Shown: positions 16,298 to 23,842 of the stretch, in pieces | Numbering within the stretch: the stretch's first letter is position 1 | Layout: every line of letters begins with the position of its first letter | NCBI RefSeq assembly: GCF_024298905.1 | Contig: NZ_CP101154.1 | Location: 1,426,001 to 1,490,000 of the forward strand | Reading direction: 5' to 3' | From: Natronomonas marina | GTDB taxonomy: Archaea > Halobacteriota > Halobacteria > Halobacteriales > Haloarculaceae | DNA length: 64,000 nt | Program-made: the position numbers and the translations under genes | Notes under the pieces: model-generated | Seen by the model: only the letters and a program-made list of their open reading frames with translations | Databases searched by the model: none | Told to the model about the DNA's origin: nothing

Positions 16298-18027
16298 CCG
16301 ACGACTACGACGTGGTCATCGTGGGCGCGGGCGGGGACGGACCGGTCGCGGCCTGGCGGCTGGGCGAACTCGGCCTGGACGTCCTCGTCCTGGAGGCCGG
16401 TCCATTCTACGGGAACAAGCAGTGGGAGAAGCCCACCGAGGAGCCCGGCGGCGAAACCTCCAGCAGCCCCGAGGACCTCTCGGGGGAGTTGCTCGACGAG
16501 CAGTTCACCACCCGCGAACTGGAGATGGTCCAGAAGCTGCTGTTCGGGCCGGCCGACCACGAGCGCGGGTTCTGGTTCCGCAAGTTCCCCGGATCCGGCG
16601 TGACGATCCAGGCGGCCGGCGTCGGCGGGACGACGCTCATCTACACGGGCAACCACCCGCGAGCCTACCCAGCCGCCATCGACGAACAGCCCCACTGGCC
16701 GGACGCGATCAGTTACGAGGACCTGCTGCCGTACTACCGGCGGATGGAGGAGCTACTGGACGTCCAGCCGGCGCCCGTCACCGCCAAGGAGGAACTGTTC
16801 TTCCGGGGCGCCGAGTCGGCCGGCTACGACCTCGTCACCGACAGGAACGTCACGGAGGTCGGCTACCGGCCACAGCCCAACGCCATCGCCGGGCCGGATC
16901 GGAAGCTACGGGCGGACAGCGGCTACGACGGGAACTTCCGGCACCCGTCCGACCCCGAGGCGGTCGAGCCCGTCGAGGGCCACACGCTGGCCGCCCACGA
17001 ACTCCTCGGCAATCCCGCGCCCCGTGGCGCACCGTACGAGGAGAAGGCCAAGAAGACGTCGGCCATCGGAATCGTCCCCGAGGCGCTGAAGACGGGCAAC
17101 GTCACCGTCCGGCCGAACGCCTTCGTGACGGACGTGCTGGTCGACCGCTCGCTGGGTGGCGACCCCGAGGCCACGGGCGTGAAATTCAAGGACACCTGGT
17201 CGAACGAGGTACAGACGGTGTCGGCCGACGCCGTGGTGCTGGCGGCCGGCGCCGTCGAGACGCCGCGGCTGTGGCTCAACTCCGGGCTCCCTCCAAACGA
17301 GTGGGTCGGCAAGGGCATGACCATCCACTTCGGCGACAACGTCATGGGCTTCTTCGAGGAGGAACTCGTCGACGAGAAGCTCGGACGGTCCACCGTCGAT
17401 CCGCACGAGGGCCAGACCATCGCCGCCCGCTTCGACTACCCCGGCGTGGGGATGCTCCAGACGACGGGTTCCAGCCCCGGCATCGCGTCGATCCTCGGGT
17501 TCGGCGCCTCCGCGTCGGGCTTTACGTTCAGCAACGACCTCTCGGAAGCGCCCTGGGATTCGCAGGGCCGGCTGGCCGGGACCGGACTCAAACGGTTCCT
17601 CTCGCGGTACCGGCAGGCGCTGCCCCTCCTCGTGGTCACCGACGACCGGCCGCACAAGCGCAACGGCGTCAGCGTCGCGCCCGGCGTCACCGACGAACAC
17701 GGTCCGGTCCCGCTGGTCAACTACGTCCCAAGCGAGGGCGACGTGCGCCGACGGGACCGGCTGGCCGAGATCGCCACGGAGATCCTCAGAGAAGCGGGCG
17801 CCGACCACGTCCACCGGTCGGACTCGCCGCCGACGGCGATCCACCTCCACTCGACGATGGCGATGGGCAAGGTCGTCGACACGGCGTGTGAGGCCTACGA
17901 CGTCGACCGGCTGTTCGTCGCCGACCACTCGGCTTTGGCCAACGGCGTCGGCGGCCCCAACCCCACGAACACCGGTCAGGCGCTGGCGCTGCGGACCGCC
18001 GAGCGCATCGCGGATCGGTACTTCTGA
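16294..18027 (+). CDS. GMC-family FAD oxidoreductase
   Basis: A 577-aa flavoprotein of the glucose-methanol-choline family. The FAD-binding motif VIVGAGGDGPVAAW is at the N-terminus, the C-terminal GMC domain carries AIHLHSTMAMG (active-site His) and GVGGPNPTNTGQ. It has no signal peptide, so it is expected to leave the cell by hitchhiking on the Tat-bearing partner encoded just upstream. It would oxidise a sugar, sugar acid or alcohol and pass electrons on; no cytochrome gene is present here. The GTG start overlaps the previous stop (GTGA). Confidence 0.88.
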   Translation: MTDDYDVVIVGAGGDGPVAAWRLGELGLDVLVLEAGPFYGNKQWEKPTEEPGGETSSSPEDLSGELLDEQFTTRELEMVQKLLFGPADHERGFWFRKFPGSGVTIQAAGVGGTTLIYTGNHPRAYPAAIDEQPHWPDAISYEDLLPYYRRMEELLDVQPAPVTAKEELFFRGAESAGYDLVTDRNVTEVGYRPQPNAIAGPDRKLRADSGYDGNFRHPSDPEAVEPVEGHTLAAHELLGNPAPRGAPYEEKAKKTSAIGIVPEALKTGNVTVRPNAFVTDVLVDRSLGGDPEATGVKFKDTWSNEVQTVSADAVVLAAGAVETPRLWLNSGLPPNEWVGKGMTIHFGDNVMGFFEEELVDEKLGRSTVDPHEGQTIAARFDYPGVGMLQTTGSSPGIASILGFGASASGFTFSNDLSEAPWDSQGRLAGTGLKRFLSRYRQALPLLVVTDDRPHKRNGVSVAPGVTDEHGPVPLVNYVPSEGDVRRRDRLAEIATEILREAGADHVHRSDSPPTAIHLHSTMAMGKVVDTACEAYDVDRLFVADHSALANGVGGPNPTNTGQALALRTAERIADRYF

Positions 18028-18041
18028 GGCGGCGGCAGGAC

Positions 18042-18512
18042 TCAGATCTCCGCGAGGGCGGCGTGGAAGACGCTCCCGATAGCAAGGTGGTGCTGGAGCG
18101 TCCGTTCGACACGCCGTCGGACCCGTTCCTCGTCGGCGATGGAGTACTTCTTCGTCTGGACCAGTTCGTGCACCTCGAGAAGCCCCTCCTCCTCGAGGCT
18201 GTGCAGTCTCGGATAGACCGTTCCGGGGCTCAGGTGGACGTCGAAGCTGCTGGCGAGTTCGCCCATCAGACCCTTCCCGTGGGCACCGCCGTCCTGGAGG
18301 GCGATCAGGACCAACAGAAGGTCGTCGAGCGACTTCTTGAGGAGGTCCTCGTCGAACCGGAACTCCCGGTCGACCGGGAGTTCCGCCCGGACCTCCGCGA
18401 CGATTCGCTCCGAGGAACTCTCCCCCTCCGGGGCCTCGGTCGCGGTGTCGTCCGATCCCAGTTCCTGATACAGTTGCTTCGCCGAGACGCCGTCTTGACT
18501 ATCCATACTCAT
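18042..18512 (-). CDS. PadR-family transcriptional regulator
   Basis: A 156-aa protein with an acidic N-terminal tail (1-60) and a PadR winged-helix domain from about residue 60: LLKKSLDDLLLVLIALQ, then LSPGTVYPRLHSLEEEGLLE (recognition helix and wing) and a C-terminal dimerisation helix with RRRVERTLQHH. A second in-frame ATG (18506) is an alternative start. It converges with the GMC gene. An array of 18-bp repeats lies 93 bp upstream of its start and could be its own operator region. Confidence 0.85.
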   Translation of the reverse strand: MSMDSQDGVSAKQLYQELGSDDTATEAPEGESSSERIVAEVRAELPVDREFRFDEDLLKKSLDDLLLVLIALQDGGAHGKGLMGELASSFDVHLSPGTVYPRLHSLEEEGLLEVHELVQTKKYSIADEERVRRRVERTLQHHLAIGSVFHAALAEI

Positions 18513-18604
18513 TGGGTGCCCACCGGATAGCTCGACTGACGGTCCCCGCCCCCATCAATGGGCGACAGTGTTATCGCCGGCTGAAAAAGCCGGTCGCTCC
18601 GCCG

Positions 18605-18712
18605 GACCGAATGGTACGGTCGGGCTAGGTGATACGGTCGGGCTAGGTGATACGGTCGTACCGAATGGTACGGTCGGACTGGGTGATTCGGCCGAGCCGA
18701 GTGGTACTTGAC
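18605..18712. repeat. Six tandem copies of an 18-bp repeat
   Basis: Units at 18605, 18623, 18641, 18659, 18677 and 18695. Copies 2 and 3 are identical (GGCTAGGTGATACGGTCG); copies 1 and 4 are close (xACCGAATGGTACGGTCG) and the last two diverge. The unit contains a partial palindrome ACCGxxTGGTACGGT. The array runs directly into the right end of the TnpB element, and its last unit shares TACTTGAC with that end. Confidence 0.85.
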
Positions 18713-18761
18713 ATCCTCCCCGCCCTGAAGGGCGAGGATTCCCGCGTTGGGATATTGTGGT
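18707..18761 (-). ncRNA. Putative omega-RNA/right-end hairpin of the TnpB element
   Basis: The region directly downstream of the tnpB stop carries the perfect 6-bp hairpin CGCCCT/AGGGCG flanked by CCTC/GAGG-type pairs. In IS200/IS605 elements, the RNA guiding TnpB is transcribed across the tnpB 3' end and the right end, with the guide taken from beyond the element. If that holds here, the guide would be read from the 18-bp repeat array. Inferred from family knowledge and hairpin position. Confidence 0.4.
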
Positions 18762-20042
18762 TTACGACGTGACCTGTTCTTGAGGTGCGAACGCACCAGT
18801 TTCCTTGTCAAACAAGAACGTCGATGGCTGTGCCAACCAGCCGTTACTCCTATCACCGCCATCCGTAGCGGGATTCGGAGATACTTTCTGCCGAATGTTT
18901 TCAGCACCGTTCACATCCGCGTTGGCCACCGTATCACACTCATCACACACGTACAACCCGCGTTCAACACGGTTCGCGTCACGTTTGCGACCACAACACG
19001 AACACGTTTTCGAGGTGTCACGCTCGGACACCTGTTCCACCGTGATGCCCTCCATCTCGGCTTTGTAGTCGAGCAGGTCGGTGAACCGGTCGAACGCCCA
19101 CAAGTGCAAGTCCAAGTTCCCGTGCGTGCCCCAGTTCTTCGACCCGCCGTTCGCCTCGTCCTCACGGATGCCAGAGAGGTCGCCAACCACAATCGTTCCT
19201 ACTTTTTCGTCAACACACCGTTGAACGATGTGCTTGGAGAGGGTGTGGAAGTAGTGGGTGCGGCGACCGGATTTCTTCTGGTTCAGCCGCGTGGCTTGCT
19301 CGGAGTCGGAGTCGTCACAGCGAGCGATGCGCTTGCTGAAGTAGTAGTCGTCCTGCTTCAGACAGTTGAGTGGGTACAGTTCGCTGTGGCCGTTTTCGTA
19401 GGCGAGCGCGGCGAAGTTGTTGATACCGAGGTCAACTCCCACGGTCTTCTCACCGGGTGATTCCGCAACCTCGATTTCGACTTTGCACACGAAGTGTAGT
19501 TCCCACTCGTCACCCGTCCAGACGGCTCTGACCTGTTGGACGTTCTCAACGGTGGAGAGGTCTACGTCGGGCCAGGTCTGGTACTCGCAGAGGATGAAGT
19601 CCGACCAATACTCCTTGAGGTTGGAGCCTTTCGAGAGTCGGACGCGGTTATACTTGGTGTCGAGTTTGAAGCCAGCGGCTTTGAACGTGACAGTTGAACG
19701 CGCGTGTTCGTCGCCGTGTTTTCGGTACTTCGGCGGGTTTGCTTTCGTGTCTCCGTTGCGTCGTTTGCTGTACCAGCCGTTGAACGCCTCAGCGAGTTCT
19801 TGAAGGACTCGCTGACTTGACTGCGAGTGCAGGTCATCATAGCGTTCGTGCGACTTGAGGTACGAGGTGAGTTCGTTGTGACCGGGGATGTGGCCTATCT
19901 CTGACCACACGCGGTCACAGACCCACCGTCCGACGTTCCAGAGTTTTGAAGCGGCAAACCCGAGCGAATCGAGGTCGTCGGACACCTGTTGCTGGTTCCG
20001 TATGGAAGCAGTGTAGGTGCGGGTGACGACTCGATTCGCCAT
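18762..20042 (-). CDS. tnpB: TnpB RNA-guided nuclease (IS1341 type)
   Basis: A 426-aa full-length TnpB. The N-terminal OrfB helix-turn-helix is followed by the RuvC core: first Asp in VGVDLGINNFA, second segment TIVVGDLSGIRED, zinc finger CSCCGRKRD...CDECD, and third Asp in VANADVNGAENI. In canonical TnpB the second motif has Glu (EDL); here Gly stands at that place, as GDL, with Glu a few residues on. Activity therefore is uncertain or uses a shifted residue. Start MANRVVTRTY is clear. It is intact, without frameshift. Confidence 0.9.
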   Translation of the reverse strand: MANRVVTRTYTASIRNQQQVSDDLDSLGFAASKLWNVGRWVCDRVWSEIGHIPGHNELTSYLKSHERYDDLHSQSSQRVLQELAEAFNGWYSKRRNGDTKANPPKYRKHGDEHARSTVTFKAAGFKLDTKYNRVRLSKGSNLKEYWSDFILCEYQTWPDVDLSTVENVQQVRAVWTGDEWELHFVCKVEIEVAESPGEKTVGVDLGINNFAALAYENGHSELYPLNCLKQDDYYFSKRIARCDDSDSEQATRLNQKKSGRRTHYFHTLSKHIVQRCVDEKVGTIVVGDLSGIREDEANGGSKNWGTHGNLDLHLWAFDRFTDLLDYKAEMEGITVEQVSERDTSKTCSCCGRKRDANRVERGLYVCDECDTVANADVNGAENIRQKVSPNPATDGGDRSNGWLAQPSTFLFDKETGAFAPQEQVTS

Positions 20043-20139
20043 ACGTAACCTATGTAGTCAAACTTACTTGAAGGTATGTGTTCGAGCGTGGAATATCCTG
20101 CCGTGCAATCGAGTGGTGGATTGTTCAGGGGTTGTCGGA

Positions 20140-20190
<51 letters not shown>

Positions 20191-20197
20191 TCACTTC

Positions 20198-21706
20198 CTA
20201 CCCGACGAACGGCCGGAAGTAGTAGGGACTGAACACGCCCTCGATGATCCCGGCGACCGCCAGCAGGACGGCGACACCGACCAGTATCCAGAAGGCCTCT
20301 TCGAGCCGTTCGGCGAGGCGTTCGCGGGTCGTGCGTCCGCCGAGCGCACGCCAGCCGGTGCCGCCGAGCGAGAGTCCGAGGGCGCCGGCGACGACGAGTG
20401 CCGGAATCTCGACGACGCCGTGCGGGACGACGAAGGCGAGCAAGGCGAGCGGCGCGACCTCCAGTCGGGCCAGCCCGCCGATCACCGCGCCGTTGAAGAG
20501 CAGCGCGACCGCCGAGGGCACCCCGAGGGCCAGCCCCGACATCGCACTGCTGACGGCGACGGCCGTGTTGTTCGCCGCAAATGCCACCGTGGCGGTCGCC
20601 GGGGAGTAGTTCTCGAGACGGGCCTCGATGGAGGCGTTCACCAACCCCTCGTAGGGGCCGGCCAGCGCCCAGCCGCCCAGGCCCCCGCCGACGAGGAGAA
20701 GCGCGGCGACGGCGTGCAGCCCTGGTCGGGACCGGACGAACGACGTCATCGCGTCGACGCCCCGTCGAACGCCGCCCCGGAGCTGGTCGAACACCGAGGC
20801 TTCGGGGGTCTCGGGCGGCGCGATACCACCGGCGTGGTCGCCGTACAGTGCGGTCTTCAGGAGGTCCAGCAGCGGCGAGACGACGACGAAGCCGAGCAGC
20901 GCGCTGACGGCGCCGCTGTTCGTGCCGCCGGTGGCGGCCGCCGATCCGACGAGCGCCAGTACCCCGACCACGGCGAAGACGTAGCCGAGCACCCACAGGG
21001 GGTTCGACCGGACGAACCGGCGGCTCCCCCCGAGCCCGCCGCGGACGCCGACCCCGTCGACGACGACGGCGACGGCGGCGAACGCGAAGAAGACCCTGAG
21101 TGCGACGACTGCCAGGAGCCACACCAGGCCGACGAGCAGGCCGACCAGCAGTGCGGCGGCCGGCGACGCGGCGAGGGCGACGACAGGCGCCACCGCGACG
21201 GCCGTCACGAGCAGGACCACGACGACTTCGGTGACCAACAGCCCCAGGAGGGTCGTCCAGTGACGCCTCGCGCCGGCTATCGCGGCCACCGTCCCCCGCT
21301 CGTCGTGGAGGATCGCCCGGCAACAGGACAGCTGTGCGGCCGTCGAGACGGCGTACAGGACGGCGAAGAGGGCCACCGTCAGCACCACCGTCACCGCGAG
21401 GATGCCGAGCACCTCGGGCGGCACTAGCCGCTCGAAGGCGGGCCCGACTGCCTCGAACCACCGCTGGATCGTCTCGAAGTCCGCGTTCGGGCCCGGCGGG
21501 TCGGGTCCCGCGGTCCGCAACTCCGACCGGAACCGGGACAGCCGACCGGTCACCGCGAGATAGGCGTACGCGACCGCGAGGCCGGCGTACGTCACGACTC
21601 GGGTGACCTGCGTGACTGCCGGCGACAGGAAGTACACGGAGAGCAACTCGGCGGGCCGGGACCGGTAGCCGTCGAGGATGGACTGGAGGGCATCGACGAA
21701 CTCCAT
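20198..21706 (-). CDS. SpoIIM-like polytopic membrane protein
   Basis: A 502-aa protein with some ten or more hydrophobic segments. The C-terminal ~200 residues match the stage II sporulation protein M/DUF95 family, seen as NNTAVAVSSAMSGLALGV and FVVPHGVVEIPALVVAGA. The N-terminal half is another membrane module with TM segments around 25-55, 100-130, 150-250. Archaeal members have no sporulation role and are often thought to take part in membrane shaping or transport. The gene starts 40 bp from the IS6 target duplication, so the insertion may have altered its promoter. Confidence 0.75.
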   Translation of the reverse strand: MEFVDALQSILDGYRSRPAELLSVYFLSPAVTQVTRVVTYAGLAVAYAYLAVTGRLSRFRSELRTAGPDPPGPNADFETIQRWFEAVGPAFERLVPPEVLGILAVTVVLTVALFAVLYAVSTAAQLSCCRAILHDERGTVAAIAGARRHWTTLLGLLVTEVVVVLLVTAVAVAPVVALAASPAAALLVGLLVGLVWLLAVVALRVFFAFAAVAVVVDGVGVRGGLGGSRRFVRSNPLWVLGYVFAVVGVLALVGSAAATGGTNSGAVSALLGFVVVSPLLDLLKTALYGDHAGGIAPPETPEASVFDQLRGGVRRGVDAMTSFVRSRPGLHAVAALLLVGGGLGGWALAGPYEGLVNASIEARLENYSPATATVAFAANNTAVAVSSAMSGLALGVPSAVALLFNGAVIGGLARLEVAPLALLAFVVPHGVVEIPALVVAGALGLSLGGTGWRALGGRTTRERLAERLEEAFWILVGVAVLLAVAGIIEGVFSPYYFRPFVG

Positions 21707-21745
21707 GCGAGGTGGTCGAGTGGACCGCCCTTAAATCCCGAGCCG

Positions 21746-21753
21746 GACCGTCC
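21746..21753. repeat. Target-site duplication, left copy (GACCGTCC)
   Basis: The 8-bp string GACCGTCC directly precedes the left inverted repeat and recurs at 22445-22452 directly after the right one. Eight bp is the duplication length known for the IS6 family. Confidence 0.8.
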
Positions 21754-22444
21754 GGTCGCGTTAAGTTAGAGGATGAGGCGGACGAGTTCTGAGTGCTTAT
21801 GGCAGAATTCGACCGCCTCAACGGATGTATCGAGTGGATTGACTTGTCGTTTGTGGAGCGGCGGCGGACTCCCGAGTGGGCGATTCAAGTGGGCATCCGG
21901 TGTCATCTCGCCGGTATGTCAACGGGAGATGCCAGTCAATTTCTCGATAAATTGGGAGTCAATCGTAGTCACGTCGCGATTCACAACTGGGTGCACAAGG
22001 CCGATCTACAGCCGATGTCAACGGTGAGTGCGGATCAACTTGCGGTTGACGAGAAAGTGATCCGCATCAATGGCGACGACTACTGGCTGTACGGGGCCGT
22101 CGATCCCCAAACGAACGAAATCTTGCAGTTTAGGCTGTTTCCAGCTACTACGAAACAGACGACGCGGTGGTTTCTGGCCGAGCTGCATCGGCAATATCGG
22201 TTAGATGGCGTCGAATTTCTTGTCGATGACGCCGATTATCTAGTGAACGTCCTCGACGAAGACGGGTACCGATTCCAGATGATGTCACACGGGAATCGGA
22301 ATGCCATCGAACGTGTCTTTTGGGAAATAGAACGACGAACATCTTCGTTTGCAAATAGTTTCACCCATGTCGAGCCGTCGACAGCAGAATCATGGCTCCA
22401 AGCCCTCGCCGTCCGGCACAACTCACGCCAAAGTTAACGCGACC
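21754..22444 (+). mobile_element. Intact IS6-family insertion sequence (ISH type), 691 bp
   Basis: Perfect 11-bp terminal inverted repeats GGTCGCGTTAA (21754-21764) and TTAACGCGACC (22434-22444) bound a single transposase gene, with identical 8-bp flanks on both sides. The duplication is exact and the gene is unbroken, so the insertion looks recent. It sits between the SpoIIM-like gene and a surface-protein gene. Confidence 0.9.
21799..22437 (+). CDS. IS6-family transposase
   Basis: A 212-aa DDE transposase. The triad is visible: Asp in QLAVDEKVIRINGDDYW, Asp in GVEFLVDDADYL, and Glu in NAIERVFWEIERRT. The N-terminal part has the zinc-less HTH found in haloarchaeal members. The ATG at 21799 is preferred over one two codons upstream. 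The stop overlaps the right inverted repeat. IS6 elements move by replicative transposition and leave cointegrates. Confidence 0.92.
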   Translation: MAEFDRLNGCIEWIDLSFVERRRTPEWAIQVGIRCHLAGMSTGDASQFLDKLGVNRSHVAIHNWVHKADLQPMSTVSADQLAVDEKVIRINGDDYWLYGAVDPQTNEILQFRLFPATTKQTTRWFLAELHRQYRLDGVEFLVDDADYLVNVLDEDGYRFQMMSHGNRNAIERVFWEIERRTSSFANSFTHVEPSTAESWLQALAVRHNSRQS

Positions 22445-22452
22445 GACCGTCC
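22445..22452. repeat. Target-site duplication, right copy (GACCGTCC)
   Basis: Identical to 21746-21753; together they mark the insertion point of the IS6 element. Confidence 0.8.
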
Positions 22453-22486
22453 TGCGGTACTGGCGGTCGTCCCGTGACCGACGGCG

Positions 22487-23659
22487 CTACCGCCGGCGAG
22501 CCACGACGAGCGTCGCCAGCAGAGCCAGGACGGCGACCGCGACGCCGAACCCGGCACCGTCGGAGGCCGTCTCCGTGTCGTCGACCTCGTCGGCCCCACC
22601 GGTGTCGGTGCCGGCCGTCTCGCCGTCCGACGTATCGTCGCCCGGCGTGTCACCGTTCTCGTCGGACGAATCGCCGTCGCCGTTCTCGTCGCCATCTTCG
22701 CCGTCGCCGTTCTCGTCGCCATCTTCGCCGTCACCATCACCGTCGGACGGCTCATCGTCGGTGTCGGTCGTCCCGTCGCCGTTCTCGTCGCCGTCGCCGT
22801 TACCGTCCGATCCGTCCCCGTCATCACCGGACGTTCCGTCGTCAGTATCGTCCGTCGGGGTCGTCGTCCCGTCGTCGGTACCGGTGGGGGTCGGCTCGCC
22901 GGGGTCGGTCGGCGTCGGCGTGTCGGTCGGTGTCGGGGTCGGCTCGCCGGGGTCGTCGGACTCCTCGGTAACGGTGAGGGACTGCTCCGAGCTGAGCCCG
23001 ATGATCTCGTTTTGGTCGTTCTCGAACTCGCTGGGGCTGCGGACGACGCCGTAGACGTCGTAGCCTCCGGTCGGGAGGTCGTCGAGCGAGACGGTCGCCT
23101 CGTAGGTGGAGTCGCCCTGACTCTGGGCGGTCGTCCGGAGGTCCTCGCCGTTCCCGCTCAGGACGACTTTGACGTCCTCGATGGCACCGCCGCCCGCCTC
23201 GTCGAGGTCGACGGTTACGGTGACCGTCGAGTTCTGCTCGGCGCTGTCGGGAAGCTCCAGGCTAACGTCGTAGCCCGCGACCACGACGGCTGCGACGTCC
23301 TTGACCTCGCTGTCGTAGATGGCGACCCCGTAGGTGCCCGGCGAACAGCAGTCGAGATCGAAGTCGGTCGTCGTACTGCCGCCGCCCTTCCTGGAGGACT
23401 GTACGACGTCGCCGTCGGAATTGTACAGGTTCACGTCGTAGGTCGCGTCGGCCGGCCCCTCTGCATCGATGCTGACGTCGCCGCCGGGGTCGCGGACCGC
23501 GACCTCGCTGATCGAGTGGCTTCCGCCGCCGAACGACACCGTCGTCGACGGAACGTCTGTCGTGCTGCCGCCTATCGAGACCGAATATCCACCCTGGGCG
23601 GCGACCAGACTGCCGCCGAACAGGGCGAAAATCAGGACGACTACGAGCGCTTTTCTCAT
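22487..23659 (-). CDS. Secreted surface protein with acidic repeat stalk and PGF-CTERM-like tail
   Basis: A 390-aa protein with an N-terminal signal peptide (KALVVVLIFALFGGSLVAAQ). The folded part (25-220) has beta-rich, Gly/Ser segments. From ~225 to ~360 it is a low-complexity stalk: Thr/Pro-rich repeats, then near-tandem copies of DGDENGDGE. The C-terminus has GAGFGVAVAVLALLATLVVARRR-like features (Gly-Phe-Gly, a hydrophobic helix, basic end), as in PGF-CTERM proteins processed by archaeosortase A and lipid-anchored. It is likely an S-layer-associated protein. The IS6 element is inserted 35 bp beyond its stop. Confidence 0.8.
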   Translation of the reverse strand: MRKALVVVLIFALFGGSLVAAQGGYSVSIGGSTTDVPSTTVSFGGGSHSISEVAVRDPGGDVSIDAEGPADATYDVNLYNSDGDVVQSSRKGGGSTTTDFDLDCCSPGTYGVAIYDSEVKDVAAVVVAGYDVSLELPDSAEQNSTVTVTVDLDEAGGGAIEDVKVVLSGNGEDLRTTAQSQGDSTYEATVSLDDLPTGGYDVYGVVRSPSEFENDQNEIIGLSSEQSLTVTEESDDPGEPTPTPTDTPTPTDPGEPTPTGTDDGTTTPTDDTDDGTSGDDGDGSDGNGDGDENGDGTTDTDDEPSDGDGDGEDGDENGDGEDGDENGDGDSSDENGDTPGDDTSDGETAGTDTGGADEVDDTETASDGAGFGVAVAVLALLATLVVARRR

Positions 23660-23842
23660 ACTTCAACCGTGTGATACTGTGTGGGCATAACCGTTTGGTT
23701 ACGTACACGTTTACCGAGAAGTTGGCGGGGATTAACGTCGGGCGCTCGGTCGCCCCGTTGGCCGGAAACATCACAGAAGTCGTGGCGTTCGTTAATCCGC
23801 GCGTGCACAACATTTTAGTCGGTTCGGATAGCTGTTCAGGCT

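Noticed and set aside
15627-17891. 754-aa plus-strand frame over the GMC operon
   Set aside because: It is the alternative reading frame of the subunit-3-like and GMC genes, rich in Arg/Pro/Ser.
18605-18712. CRISPR array
   Set aside because: The repeats are contiguous 18-mers with no spacers, and there are no cas genes.
18509-18907. 132-aa minus-strand frame across the 18-bp repeats and tnpB 3' end
   Set aside because: It owes its length to the repeat period (18 is divisible by three) and shows repeated SVRPYH text, not a protein.
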